Positions 1 through 11,733 of a stretch of DNA of 64,000 bases are shown here, in pieces. Under the pieces are notes generated by a model. The model saw only the letters and a program-made list of their open reading frames with translations. It was not told where the DNA came from and did not search any database. Where the stretch lies: contig NC_084462.1 in assembly GCF_027409185.1 (NCBI RefSeq), forward strand, positions 24,341,577-24,405,576, written 5' to 3'. The position numbers and the translations under genes are program-made. Every line of letters starts with the position of its first letter. Within the stretch, counting starts at the first letter, position 1. Source of the DNA: Cynocephalus volans (Eukaryota > Chordata > Mammalia > Dermoptera > Cynocephalidae).

Positions 1-545
1 TCATTTCTACAAGTCAATAAGTAAAAAGTCTAATAGAAAAACAGGAAAAAACCTAAGCAGTCATTTTGCAAGAGTGAATAACCAAACATCCAATAAACAT
101 ATAGACCTATAGACATACTCAAACATACTCAAACTCATTAGTTACTAGGGAAAAGCAAATTAAAACCTCAATGATATATCACCAGAATAATGGATAAAAT
201 TTCAGACGGACAGTACCAGGTGTTGGTGAGGATGTGGAACATATGAAACTCTATCATACACTGTTTGTGGGAGTGTAAATTGGTAAACCACTTATGAAAC
301 TGATGATATCTTCTGGCACACACAGATACCCTATGACAGAACAATTCCATTCCTAGGCTATCACTCCTTGTTTATGGCTGGACTGTGGAGGAAAGGATAC
401 TCTCATATTTCTCTGATGAAACTTTGAAGTGTTCCAGCTTTTTTGGAAAGCAATCTGGCCACATCTATTAATATTTAAAGCACATGTACCCTTTGAACCA
501 GCAATTCTGCTTTTAGATATCTACCCTAAAGAAATTATTGAAATT
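1..545 (+). mobile_element. L1 3'-end fragment (old LINE-1)
   Basis: The text matches the typical end of L1 ORF2 and its 3' flank: the 'ggtgttggtgaggatgtgg' type phrase near 220, then the 'cagcaattctgctttta' and 'tatctaccctaaagaa' phrases near 505-535. No frame stays open. It is an old, 5'-truncated copy on the plus strand that runs off the left edge of the window. Confidence 0.75.
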
Positions 546-1856
546 GTGGGATTTAAAAAGTATACGTTCCTCGAGTCTGGAGCTCAAGGAAGGGCAGAAT
601 TAAGTGGGGTAAAGACAACCATAGCCCTAGGTACCACTTTGGAGGCTGGTGACATGTTGAAGCAGGAAAAGACCAGAAAGTTGAGTCAGAGGCTGAAGAA
701 GGACCTGGTGACCCAGGACCAAAGCTGAGAGAGGGCCCAGAGGAATACATACTTGGGGCACATGAGTCTGGGGGCTCTTTCAGTTTGTCTGGAGCAAGAG
801 ACAGGTGTGTCCAGTAGAAAGCTGCCCTGGAGCACTAGAACCAGACCTCCCACCATCGAGCAAGAATCCTGGGAGTGGATAAGAGCTAATGCCACCTGGC
901 GCAGTGACAATCTGGCTGTTGGTGAGAATGGGGGACCATCAACCTGAGGATAAAGTGAGACTCCTCTTCACCTTCTGTGTTAATTTCTGTGTGTTCTCTA
1001 TCCCAGAGCAACAAAGAGCCCCAGGCCAGGAGGCAGTACAGCAGATAAGTGATGTCATCAGTCTCGTGACAGTTTTTCTTCTTTTGTGCATGTTTGTGTT
1101 TCTTTTTCTTTTAATTTTCATGAGAGTTTTTCATATTATTGTCTCCTACAGTTCTGAGCATTGAGCAAGTGTATTACATGCAAATAGAATTAAAATGATC
1201 AGACCGCATAAAAATGTAAATCAATCACAGCAACAAGAGGACACCTGGACAGAACTTCAGCTTCCATGCATATGACGACAGGATGTTGTGCAGGAGAAAG
1301 TGTGTAAGAGGCATTAACTACCCTAACTTCTATTACCACACTGCCATTTCATCTCTTTTCTTAAAACACGTGGACTTTAGCCCCTAATTCCACCCACGCA
1401 CTCGCCTCTCTTACCTCCATCAAGCACCTAGAAATTCCACCCCCACTTTCCTGTATCTATAATGTTAGGCGGACCTCCTTAAAATCCGAAAGCTTCCAAC
1501 TACTCTAGTAAACCATTATCCTACGCTGCCAGGCATCTGCCTTCAGCATTATTACATCATGTTTATTCAACATCTGATCAACCTGAGGCAACAAGTTTAA
1601 CTTGGGACTGAGCCAGAGAGAAGACAGAACAATCTCCTCTCTGGCTTAACCAAACAGCTGCCACCCACTCTCTACTTTCTCCCCCTCCAGCCCCCTTTAA
1701 TAGGAAGCTCATTTCCCCCTCAGCACTTATTTCTTGGGGCTAATGGAAGACCCAGGAATCCTATCATCCCTTAGATATTCCAGACATCCTCCCACTAAAT
1801 TGGTCCTTTTCACTGCTGGACTAGGTTACAGGATCCATATTCTCCCAGTTGGGCTG
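546..1856. other. Unassigned sequence, no gene recognised
   Basis: I see no recognisable repeat or exon set here. A 91-codon plus-strand frame (889-1164) ends in a hydrophobic stretch, but it is produced by a T-rich tract and has no family resemblance, so I treat it as chance. Confidence 0.4.
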
Positions 1857-2177
1857 TGTCACAGACCCCCCTACACCGTCCTGTGCAGGTTCTGAGCCAG
1901 GTAGCCGGAAAAAGATTCTGGCGGCCGATAACAGGATAGAAACCCTTTATTCCACATGCGAGCTCTACCGGTCAGCGGTTCAGAGCTGCTGCTTTTATAC
2001 TGAAAGTACACAGCAGTGACACCGAGCCAAGGGGTATACGGGTGGGCAGCATGCACACTAACACTACCCTTACTCTTACTGTAACTTGTTTACAAGGAAG
2101 GTGATGCATCATACCCAGCCAGACATGAGGCAAGAGGGCTTAACTAAACTAACTCCATTTCCTCACACTCCCTAACA
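1857..2177 (-). mobile_element. Solo LTR, minus strand
   Basis: About 320 bp bounded by TG...CA. On the minus strand it begins TGTTAGGGAG and carries a TATAAAAG box (1992-1999) and an AATAAA signal (1946-1951) in the order expected of an LTR promoter and polyadenylation region. It is a diverged relative of the LTR at 25452-25879, sharing the start, the 'CTTGTAAACAA' block and an R-region hairpin. I could not identify a convincing target duplication. Family name not assigned. Confidence 0.65.
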
Positions 2178-2779
2178 CAGCCCTAGCTGAGACCTGGGGA
2201 GATACATTCAGCTACAGAGACCAAGAAGAAGCAATCTATCTAGGCATAAATGATACCAGGGCAGGGTCAAGTGGACATCACAGCTCAGACCCCAAAGGAA
2301 TTCTCAGAGAAGATTGTTCAGCTGGTGAATGAAAAGTCACTGCCATACATAGATATGAACTTACTCATTGGCTTTTTGGGTGGTAATCAGTGTGAATGGT
2401 TCCCTGGCCAGCACTGTGCTGAAGACCACCAGATGATTGCCAGGCATCAGCCAATGGAGGCAAAAGTGAAACGGGAACCACACTGACTGGTTTTACTGCC
2501 AACTCCCAATTCCACTGCCCTCTCCCCTCTGGCCCAGCTCATGAACCATAGAATGCAGGGAAACCACTGGTGGGCTACAGAACCATAGGGTCAGCTATGA
2601 GCCTACTGGTGTAGCTGGATACTCCAAGATTCCTGAGGCACCCTCTGTGGCTCTGTCTACTTGGACACTGGCTACTGGCTTCTGGGGGTGGCCACCCAGT
2701 ATCCTGCTATCCCACGGATATTCTGCATCCTCTAGACACAAAAGATCATCCCTCCCACCTCCCAACCATTAATCTACTC
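2178..2779. other. Unassigned sequence
   Basis: A 78-codon open frame (2250-2486) is present, but I recognise no protein family and see no splice context. Nothing else can be supported. Confidence 0.35.
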
Positions 2780-3075
2780 CCAGTTCTCTTCAAGCTTTTT
2801 CTCAATTATCCTTCTTGAGTTCTCAGCAGTACCCTAAGCTATTGACTACCTTTTCCTCCATGAAGCCCTATGCGGTTTCTGTTTTTTATGCTACTCCAGT
2901 CTCCTGTCTTCCTGACCACTCAGTCTCTGCCTCATACCCCCATCTGCGGGCCTTACCCACATTCTCTTTGTTAAGTCCTGTACATATAACTATCTCAGAA
3001 TCAGGCACCATGTCTTGTACCTTTCTTTGTTTTCCACACAACATTTAAGACAGTCATTTGCCCAGATCGTGATTT
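2780..3075 (+). repeat. Possible L2 3'-end fragment
   Basis: The pyrimidine-rich text with 'accatgtcttgtacctttctttg' resembles the degenerate end of L2 LINEs. The match is weak and made by eye. Confidence 0.35.
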
Positions 3076-4159
3076 TAATCCATACCTGTGGCTTGACAAA
3101 CAGACTAAATACCTTGTTCCCTAAACCTCAGTCTGCCCACGAGTCCACTCCCCCTGCTCACATATCCTTTATGAAGCCTAAATCCCTTTCCCCGTCACAG
3201 GATACCTCTCAATGCTTGTTCTTTCTCCCCTTTAAGTCCCCAAAGTCTTGTTTCCTCTTTTCATACCCACTCACAGGGTAATGTCCTGCCAATGATTCAA
3301 CTACTGCCAAAGCACAGCATCTCCAAACCTGTGAATGATGTGGTCACTTGGGCACCAAGAATGAAGTTGAATGTGGAGAAAGAGCAGCCGTAGTAAGAAA
3401 GAGAGAACCACACTTAGAATAAATTTAGAGGCTGGGAACACAACAACAAAGCAGGAATAAGGCTGCAGGCAAGAGGAGCTTAATCACTGTAGAACACAGT
3501 GGTCCAAAACCTCTGACAAAGAATAATGACCTCCTTCTCCCACTCACCAGAAAGCCTTTTCTACTGGAGGCCTTGAGAACAAAGTAGTGCCCCAGGGAGA
3601 GGGTCATGTATATTTCCTTTCTTGAGAGAAACTGGATTGAACTTGGCACCTGGGCATATGAGGAAATGTGGTGACTCTGAGACTAGCTTTACCCACCACT
3701 GTCACAAACCAAATAGAGCTTGCCAACACCCCAAAACTTAACTAGTGCCAATGAGCTTTCTTCCAAAACAATTCATAACATTTCTCTTTCTAATAAAACT
3801 CTGAACCTTCCTTTGTTCTTCAGAAGTATCGAATACCACCCCAGTATGTGTGTATGCCCCAAATTGCAATTCTATGATCCCCAAACAAAACACCCTGTTT
3901 AGAAATCTGTTTCTATATTTTAATGGACTTTGACAGAGGAGAAGAGAGGCTCAATTGGGGGGTGAGAGAAGGTTTCCATATGTCATGGCTTTAGAAAATG
4001 AGTGAGAGTTTGGGGGAAAAGGGAAACTTTGAAATCCAGAGTTTATTTAGGAAATCATCATTTCTCTTATATTTCCAAAATATATTATACAAATTATTTG
4101 ATTAGGCAAGATGAGAAAGAATGATTTACAAAAAGGAAAACTCAGAAGGCAGAGAGGGT
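3076..4159. other. Unassigned sequence
   Basis: No repeat, exon or regulatory structure that I can support. Confidence 0.35.
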
Positions 4160-4330
4160 AGTGTATCAATCAGGGTCTAATAAGTGACATAAATCACACC
4201 AGATTTTAATAGCAAGAATTCAATATAAAGAATTGTTAACTGGGTCTAAAGAGCTATTAATAAGTATTTTAAAAAGCAGAAAGAGAACACTAAGGTGTCA
4301 TGTAGGTAGCAACTACAGAAAGTAGCTAAT
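4160..4330. repeat. Old interspersed repeat, related to 30305-30480
   Basis: The block 'cagggtctaat...atcacaccagatttt...taaagaattgttaact' aligns by eye with the block starting near 30325. The two look like diverged copies of one unnamed repeat. Confidence 0.45.
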
Positions 4331-4391
4331 TCTCCTGCAGCTAAGGAAACAAAATGAAGATGTTAGAATGACTTAAGCTTAATAGCTTAGG

Positions 4392-4505
4392 GATGGCCGG
4401 ATGATCAGTGGTTAGAGCACAGCCTTGTATCACCAAGGTCAAGAGTCCGGTCCCTGTACCGGCCAGGTGCCAAGAAAAAAAAACAAAAAACAAATAAACA
4501 AAAAG
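4392..4505 (+). mobile_element. tRNA-Ile-derived SINE (CYN-like)
   Basis: A tRNA-Ile-like body (ggatggccggatgatcag...ttagagca, 'accaaggtcaagagtccggtcc', 'ctgtaccggcca') is followed by an A-rich tail with caaa units. The anticodon-stem region is mutated, so this is a retroposed element, not a tRNA gene. Confidence 0.75.
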
Positions 4506-5639
4506 AACCCTAGAAGTTTAGAAGAGGAGTCCCATGGAGATAAAATACAGACCTCTGGGGAAGAGCACTGTGCAGCTAACTGTGCATGTGTTGGAAAAAC
4601 CACAGAACCACAAACTGAATTCACCTTCTGCTCCTAGAAGGAACAGATCCTGCCGGTGTGAAGAAGGCTGCTGACCTGCATAGGAACTCAACACAAATAA
4701 GAACTCCAGAAGAGGCAGACGGGCAAGAGCAAGTCCTTTCTATTTCCTCCAGCCCTAAAGTCCTAAAGCCTCCCTCTAGCATCCCCCTGCTGGAAGATCC
4801 TACCAGGAAACCAGCAGGTGGAGCAGAAATGTCACTCACAGAATTTCACCCCAGACTCACAAAGTAGCGTTTGAAGCTGAGAGGCAAGAGCTTAATTATT
4901 GACAGAGACAGATATACCAGTAAATAAGCCAGTAGCTTAGAAGTTGCCCCATGTGAGCAATACATTCAGCCTTAAGTTTTGTAGCAGCAAGGCTAACACT
5001 AAAGTATATCAACTGTTTTCTTTCCCAGTAAATTACGATACAAATTTGTCTGGAGAAGAACTCCCTGTTAACTAAGCCATAGACAATTCAAGGAAGGGAG
5101 TAGCGTTGTTTGGAAAGAACTCAAGACAATAAGGTCCCTGAGGAGAATGGAGTTTAGCTGATAGGGTCGTAGTTTCAAAGACCAAAGGAGGGGAATTGTG
5201 CTCAGGGGTTTCAAAGTTTGGGGTCCAGCATGCTGGTTTCTTTCCAGGTCAGTACGTTCCCTCATGGGCTACGGTCACACTAAGCTAGCTGTTGTTTCCT
5301 TGACTACTCAGGTGAGGCTGGGAGCTGATCACAACATAAGGCCTCACCTGAAGACATCCAGGTAGTGACAGGCACCTGCCTTTCCCCAGGGTAAACATTG
5401 CAAGGTGTGGAGTCTAGCCCTGCTTCTAGTCTAGGAAACAACTTTGGGCAAACTAGAAAAAGCTGTACCTTCCACAAGCACTTTACCCCCATGTGCCAGG
5501 AAATCAGCCTTACAAATGTACAAATGTTTATTTTTAGAGAGCAAACTCTGAGCTCCAGGTGAGATGCTTTGGAAGAAATGAGTTGTTCAGTTGCACCTGA
5601 AGTAATTTTTAGCACGTATACTTGATAAACCTAAGCATG
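4506..5639. other. Unassigned sequence
   Basis: No recognisable gene or repeat. Confidence 0.35.
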
Positions 5640-5915
5640 GCATATAAAGTCTTTGGAGATCTTCTCCTTGCTTAATTCTGCTGTCTCACCTCTTGCCTCA
5701 CCCCATCCCCGACTCAAAAAAAAATTACCCTGTGATTTATATCTTTCCTGGACATCTCTGTTCCCAGCCTACAATGTCCTTCTGACACTCTGTGCCTGGC
5801 TCATCCACAATCCTCTCTTAGAACTTGGCTACGGTGTCTCCTCTTTGTGGAGTTCTTCCCTAGATCCCAAAGCTGAGTCACATGCCTTTCCTGTGTAATC
5901 TTCTAGCTGATCTCT
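5640..5915 (+). repeat. L2-like LINE 3' fragment
   Basis: C/T-rich text with 'tgacactctgtgcctggctcatcc' and 'gagttcttccctagatccc' is typical of the 3' part of L2 elements. Confidence 0.5.
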
Positions 5916-6639
5916 GTTATGACATTCACCATATGAAACTGTAAAGGCTAGTTACCAGGGGCAGCATCACCACAGGCTCTGATTAATCAGCATTCTTACT
6001 TTCAAGAAATAGAAGTTTAGTCTGGCTGATTACAGATAAAGGATATTAATAAAAGAATCCTGACTAGCCCATATAAGTACTGGGGGACAGGAGAAGTGGC
6101 CTGAGTGCTGAGTTTCCAGGAACTATACACTTAGACCATGCTCACCGTCACTGCTGCTGCCCTACTCAATAGAAAAAAAATTGCTGCTGTCATTCATACT
6201 GCCCCAACGATGCATTTCTGTGCCAGGAGTCTAACCTTGCTACCACCACCACGACGGAGAGCCAGGTACCTCCGATACCACCCACACCAGCAAAATAGAT
6301 TGTATGCAGACCTCATATTCAAGTTGCTCACATGAGGACTGAAGGCTCTGATATTATGGAAGCCAAGAGAAGAGAGGATTTCAAAAAAAGGAAGAGTGGT
6401 AGGTTCATGCTGTTAAATGATGCAAGAGAAATCAAAAGGTAAGGACTGAAAATTGTTCATTGGACTTATCCTGAATGAATCTCTTAGCTTGGTGAGAAGA
6501 GTTTTGATTGGTTAGAGGGGAAGTGGATTGAAAAGTGAAAGACGGGGAATAAATTTGGAAAGACAATTCCTTCAATAGTCTTAGCTTGAAGGATTTCTCA
6601 TTAGCCAAATGGAGAAACTTGAGAATCAAAATAAATAAC
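5916..6639. other. Unassigned sequence
   Basis: The frame 6432-6791 on the minus strand has no recognisable homology. No gene seen. Confidence 0.35.
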
Positions 6640-7470
6640 AATAGTAATTGATTGTAGACCACAGAATAATGAGTCCATATTGAAATAAATAAATGTGGGC
6701 AACAGGAGGAAAAGCTCTTCCTTACAGCAGAGAGCCAGCTAATAAATACACATAGAACAAATGCTAGATTGAGAATAATCACCATTTGCAACTATCAAAG
6801 TTATTCCTCTGATACTGATTTTAGGCAATAATCACCAATGGATGCTAAAACTGGTAGATAAAAGCTCTATAAGGAACATGTTGTTTACATACTCTCCAAA
6901 ATCTCTGCATAAATTACCTACTATTTGCAAAGGGAAGATAGGCACTTCATACTGGATAAACCTAGGAGACACCACTTCAGCCACATAATCAAAGTAACAT
7001 CACTGATACTGGGGCAAACTGACGTCCTGTGCTTCCTGATGTGACGAAGTGAGAAGCACACTACCTCATTCCTATGGTGCCCTAGCCAAAAGTGCACAAC
7101 TGGAAATTAATTGTTAGGGACATCAGAAAAACCTGAATTAGAGATTTTCTAAGTAAAAATTGGCATGTACTCTTCAAAAAATTTATAGTCATGAAAGACA
7201 AGGAAAGACTGAAGAACAGATTAAAGGAGATTAGAGAGATACGGCAATTAAAGCAAAGCATGATCTTGGTGTGGATCCTAATCCAGGTAAAATATCTATA
7301 AAGAACATTACTGGAACAATTTATTAAATTTTAATATGAACTCTAGATAAGTTTAATTTGATATTAATTTTCCTGATCTTTATACTCTGGCTGTAAATCC
7401 TTATTCTTAGGAAATTCATCCCAAAGTGTATAGAGAAAAAGAGGCATGATGTATGCAACTTCTTCTAAAA
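6640..7470 (+). repeat. Ancient LINE-derived sequence, family uncertain
   Basis: Phrases such as 'aataatcaccaatggatgc' and the 'gtgtggatcctaatccagg' block belong to old LINE-like repeats. Part of it looks antisense to the repeat at 23461-24160. Assignment is by resemblance only. Confidence 0.4.
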
Positions 7471-7879
7471 TGGTTCGGGAAAAAAAATAAACACTCAAAG
7501 GGAGAATGAATGTTCTGGGCATGAGGTCAAGGACTTTGGGTTGGCTTCAGAGTAGGGTGACCAAATAGGAGCCAACCTTGTCATGGGAGAGAATTCCAAT
7601 ATCAGCATTTCACTTGTGTTTCTTAATCTGACAGATTTTATTGTTTTACATGATTCCATAAAAATATTATTATAAATATTTACTACCAAATTGATTTTTT
7701 TTATTCATGAACATTAGCTCTTCCAACTGGAGTCACTTTACTTCTGACTGAAGTACATTTAAAAACTTTTCCTTTAATAAGTAAAATAATACAGAACTAA
7801 AAGCAAAAGAAAAAAAATTTCCTTAGAAAAGCCCTACTGGTAAAACCTCTATCAGTTTATGTTTATCTGAAATGTTTTA

Positions 7880-7937
7880 ATTTTACCTTTTGTTGTAGAG
7901 TGATTTGTATCCTCTCAAAATTCGTATGTTGAAGCCT
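7880..7937 (+). repeat. Left half of an old repeat split by a provirus
   Basis: The text ending 'aattcgtatgttgaagcct' continues directly into 'taacccccaacttgac' at 12180, on the far side of the provirus. The flanks agcct (7933-7937) and tgcct (12175-12179) are a 5-bp target duplication with one change. Confidence 0.6.
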
Positions 7938-8383
7938 TGTAAGGAAACCAGAAAAAAGTATAGTCAGGACCTCTCACCTTGCATCTGTTACAAATGGGCA
8001 AGTTTCAGCACATTCACTAGAAACAAGTTATAAAAGTAGTGTAACTGTGCATGTGTGCCCGTTTACTGATTCAGCATGATTGTTGTAATTCCGTAGTGCT
8101 TGTCTCGTGGCCGCTATTGTGTACTAAGAGCATAAAGGTAACTACTCTGAACTGCTGGTCAGCAGAGCCTGGAAGGTCGGTGGAGCACGGAAGGAGGGCA
8201 GAGCTTGGACGGTCAGTGGAGTAGAGCCTGAGCTTGTGTCTGAGAATAAACGATGTCTGTGAAACTCACAACTAAAGAATAAAATACATCTACCTTGCAT
8301 AAAGCTGCCAGGATCTCCTTTCACTTACCTGACTCAGGACCTGCACAAGAATGGGCAGAAGGATCTGAGATTCCTGCCCAACA
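7938..8383 (+). repeat. 5' LTR of the provirus
   Basis: It has TG...CA ends, TATAAAA at 8029-8035, a hairpin-forming segment at 8145-8167 and AATAAA at 8245-8250. It is the direct partner of 11734-12174. Confidence 0.8.
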
Positions 8384-8385
8384 GT

Positions 8386-8404
8386 TGGCGTAGTCTGGCA
8401 GGAT
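8386..8404 (+). promoter_or_regulatory. Primer-binding site, tRNA-Ser-like
   Basis: TGGCGTAGTCTGGCAGGAT begins two bases after the LTR. It complements the 3' end of a serine tRNA of the AGA type except for one extra T. Serine primers are known for the HERV-S group of class III elements. Confidence 0.6.
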
Positions 8405-8880
8405 GAGCAGGTCAGGGAGGCATGAGCCCCTCAGGAGGGGGAGGAGATGTGGCTGCCCTTGAGCATGTGGTACCTGGGGCAGTGTTCTTTTGCACTTGGG
8501 CTCCACTGGAAACATGGGACCAAGTGGACGGGTCCCCAAGAGCATGGAGAAAGCTCGCAAGGTGCTGGGCTCTGTGGTGAAAGAGGAGGAGTCCCGGTGC
8601 ACATCTGGCTGGATGGACTGGCTGCTGCTCACTGCACTGTGAGCCCATATGGACCAGGCACACCATGATGCAGCACGGCTTCAAGAGGCAATGCAAAAGG
8701 CAGACAGACCTGCTGGACACTGAAGTACAGCAATAGGTCACACCCGTTCCTGAAGCCAAAAATGATGACGAACCTGAGTGTGAGTTGGGAGAACCTGTGC
8801 ATCTCCTTGCATGGCCTGTTGTGCATCAGAAAATGAACCTCTAGTTGCTTGGCTCCTACTGTTGTGGGACCTAGAGGTGG
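8405..8880 (+). pseudogene. Degenerate gag region
   Basis: This stretch lies between the primer site and the protease motif. Short frames remain (for example 8447-8668), but no intact gag protein and no clear zinc knuckle. It is called gag by position. Confidence 0.4.
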
Positions 8881-9075
8881 ATGACAAATGTGCAGTGTGT
8901 GTTAGCATTGGTGGACGCTGGCACAGAATGTAGCCTGATACACAGCAACCCTGATAAGTCTCCGGGGTCCATGGTGAATACTGATGGCTACGGAGGACAG
9001 AGTATCAAAATCAAACAGAGTCTTTGCCACTGGTCATTGGAAGATTGCCTCCTTTTGTATATACTGTGTATGTGT
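8881..9075 (+). pseudogene. Retroviral protease remnant
   Basis: The frame from 8881 encodes ALVDAGTECSLIHSNP. The Asp-Ala-Gly at 8914-8922 sits where retroviral aspartic proteases have Asp-(Thr/Ser)-Gly. A Thr-to-Ala change and later loss of frame make activity unlikely. Confidence 0.6.
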
Positions 9076-9287
9076 CCCCAGTGGCTGAGTGTATCTTGGG
9101 TGTAGATGTCCTTTATGGTGTGCACCTGCAAACAACGGTTGGAGAATTCTGGCTGCAAATATGAACAGTAAAGTGTTGTGGGGACATGTGAAAGAGTATT
9201 GCTTGCTGAGGGGACATGTGGAGATAAGTGCCACTATCTTGGAGTTAGAAAAGATTTGCATCATTTGTCCTACACATAGTCCTTTTA

Positions 9288-9295
9288 CTTTTATT

Positions 9296-9367
<72 letters not shown>

Positions 9368-9542
9368 TTAATATATTTAGAAGATGACTGGTAAGGGGAT
9401 CTGAACCCTTGACCTGGTGGTGTCAGCACCATGCTCTCACAAATGAGCTAACCGGGCATCCCTATATAGGGATCTGAACCCATGGCCTTGGTGTTATCAG
9501 CACCACACTCTGCCAAGTGAGCCACGGGCCAGCCCTCTGCAT
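9288..9542 (-). mobile_element. Dimeric tRNA-Ile SINE inserted in pol
   Basis: Read on the minus strand there are two head-to-tail tRNA-Ile-like units: one opening ggctggcccgtggctcac, then one with 'ggttagctcatttg', joined near 9455-9470 through 'ctatatagggat'. The tail, seen on the plus strand as (TATC)n, is at the low-coordinate end. Target duplication atagtcctttta at 9276-9287 and 9543-9554. Confidence 0.8.
9297..9367. repeat. (TATC)n microsatellite, about 17 units
   Basis: An almost perfect tetranucleotide array forms the tail of the minus-strand SINE. An array this pure suggests recent expansion and likely length polymorphism. Confidence 0.95.
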
Positions 9543-9557
9543 ATAGTCCTTTTAATG

Positions 9558-10568
9558 CTCCAGTGTGGCCAGTGAAAAAACCTGGCCGTCCTTGGAGAAT
9601 GACTGCAGACTATCGGGAACTGAACAGTGTAGTGCCTCCTTTGCACATGGCTGGGCCTTCGGTTCACAGCCTGATGGATCAGCTAAAAACCCAGGTGGGA
9701 ACTTGTCATTGTGTACTGGACCTTGCAAATGTTTTTGTTCCTCTCAGCTTACAGCCAACAACAGAATGACTTTGCCTGGGAAGGAAGACAATAAACTTTT
9801 CAAGTGTTGCTCCAAGGTTATCTGCATAGCCCAACTGTCTGTCATGGTCTGGTGGCTGGGGACCTAGCCAAGTGGACTACGTCCAGCATGGTCACAATGT
9901 TTCATTACATTGATGATGTTACTAACTCTGATTCTCTTGCAAGCTTAAGCCAAGCTGCTCCAACACTGTTGAGCCATTTGGAACAATGTAGGTGGGCCGT
10001 GAACAAAACCAAGTGCAAGGACCTAGGCTGTCCATCAAATTCTTGGGAGTTGTTTGGTCGGGTAAGACACCTGAGTCGTCCCAGAAACCATTATAGATAA
10101 GATACAGGCATACCCCCAGCCCACAACAGGAGCTCAGCTACAAACTTATTTTGGACTTTTGGGGTATTGGAGGGATTTTGTACCCCATATGGCCCAAGTG
10201 GCATGCCCACTATATGCATTAATAAAGAAAGGAGCTCCTTGGGATTGGACTGAAGAGGTAGAACAAGCTTACCATGCTACTCAGAGGGCAATACAGCAAG
10301 TGTGGGCTTTGTAAGTGACTGATCCCCTAAGCCTTTTGAATTAGATGTGCATATAACCCAAGAAGGGTTACAGTGGGGTTTGTGCCAGAGACAGGACCAA
10401 TTCTGAACACCTATAGGATTTTGGTCTAAGCTCTGGAAGGGTGCTGAAGTGCGTTACTCTCCGAAAGAGAAACAGTTAGCAGCTGTGTATTCTGCCCTGA
10501 TGGCCACTGAAGCTATTACAGGAACTGCCAAGGTCCTAGTAAGGACAACATACCCCATTCTAGGTTGG
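9558..10568 (+). pseudogene. Reverse transcriptase and connection remnants of the provirus
   Basis: The frame 9563-9769 shows the fingers motif around DYRELNSVVPPLH and the palm region VLDLANVF. The frame 9804-10100 shows the active-site YIDD at 9906-9917. From 10100 to 10560 similarity to the thumb and connection region continues in several frames with stops. The part between the two RT frames is shifted, so no single reading frame spans the domain. The motifs place it in the ERV-L-like group. It cannot make an enzyme. Confidence 0.7.
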
Positions 10569-10839
10569 CTACTGAAATGGACACCCACTTCTAAAACTGG
10601 GAACTCTGTCTAAGTAGGGAGCATATATAAAACAGAGAAGTACTGTTTCTAGAAGTCCTTTGTCTAATGAATTGCAAACTGTGTTAGGACCAGTACAGGT
10701 TGTGGAAGAAACTTTGACACGACCTACACCCATGGAGGTGGAGACCACACCTTTCCATGAGGGGAAGGTGTAGCAGAGAATCCTGAACAATACCAATGCC
10801 ATCTTAGATCTTAGGTAGGCACAGACTAAAACCTCCAAG

Positions 10840-11174
10840 TGAGAAATCATTGAAAACAGAAACCATTGCATAGAAACAGAAATCATACACAATGAAAATT
10901 GTTATGCTTGATTGCTTTAATTGCTCATTTCAGCTTCTGTGACCTAGCTTGCTTTCTGTACCTGTAACCTAGCAACCTAGCTTGTTTTTTGTACCTGTAC
11001 AAATCCATGTGCAAAAGCGATATGGTTTTTCCCTTTACAAACTCCACAAAACCAAGGCTTGGGACTGTTCTCCCAAAATACATAGGGGAGGCATTCCCTG
11101 GCCGGCTAATAAAGACTCTGTTAAAATTCTTAGTTAAGTGTTTGGCTCCTTTCCTCAGTGACAACCTCACAACA
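10840..11174 (+). mobile_element. Solo LTR nested in the provirus
   Basis: About 335 bp starting TGAGAAATC and ending CTCACAACA, with AATAAA at 11108-11113. It interrupts text that otherwise passes from the pol connection region to RNase H. Flanking 'aag' on both sides may be part of a short target duplication. Family not assigned; the exact ends are my reading. Confidence 0.55.
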
Positions 11175-11733
11175 AAGGGACCTATTCTGGGGCAGGATTG
11201 GTATACAGATGGCTCTAGCATGGGACCCTCAGCATCATGGACAGCGGTTGTCATCCAGCCCTTAACCAATACCTTGTGGTATAAGAATGGAATAAGGCAA
11301 AGCAGCCAGTGGAGCACTATGGATGGTAATAAAAAATGAGCAAGGGGCTTTAACCATCTGTACTGACAGCTGAGCTGTATTCTGGGGTTTGACCCTTTCA
11401 ATCTCTACTTGGAAGTTATCAGTGGTGGCCTGTAGGTCACCGGCCCTTGTGGGGGCAAGCCATGTGGCACGAGTTATGGGAATTGGGACAGGAAAAGGAA
11501 GTAACTCTTTTCCATGTCACAGGACATTCCCCCTTAGCCAGTCTGGGCAATGATGAAGCTGATGCACTGGCTAAGGTAAGGTAGCTGGAGAGAGCTTGTA
11601 TTTTAGTAGCATGTTGCTGCAGCCTATATTGCTGCTGTGGCCTATGGATGCAAGTGTCATCTACCCTCACTAAGGGAATATGCAGAAGATCAAATGTGTT
11701 GATTGTATGGCTAGTGACCCTGAAGGGGTGGAC
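11175..11733 (+). pseudogene. RNase H and integrase-start remnants
   Basis: TDGSS at 11205-11219 is the first RNase H active-site aspartate motif. Near 11512-11575 the text reads HVTGHSPLAS then NDEADALAK, the C-terminal RNase H His and Asp region. They lie in different frames separated by stops. After about 11600 only a trace of an integrase N-terminus remains before a purine tract (near 11719-11729) and the 3' LTR. No envelope. Confidence 0.6.

Noticed and set aside
889-1164. 91-codon frame with a hydrophobic C-terminus
   Set aside because: Hydrophobicity comes from a T-rich tract; no family match, no splice or promoter context.
2250-2486. 78-codon open frame after the LTR
   Set aside because: No recognised homology, and chance frames of this length are common in the window.
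4392-4470. tRNA-Ile gene
   Set aside because: Mutated stems, A-rich tail and multiple copies show a SINE, not a functional tRNA gene.
9297-9367. CRISPR-like array
   Set aside because: A simple tetranucleotide repeat without spacers, in a mammalian genome.
8881-10100. Functional retroviral polymerase
   Set aside because: Protease, RT and RNase H motifs are in different frames with stops and an inserted SINE and LTR.
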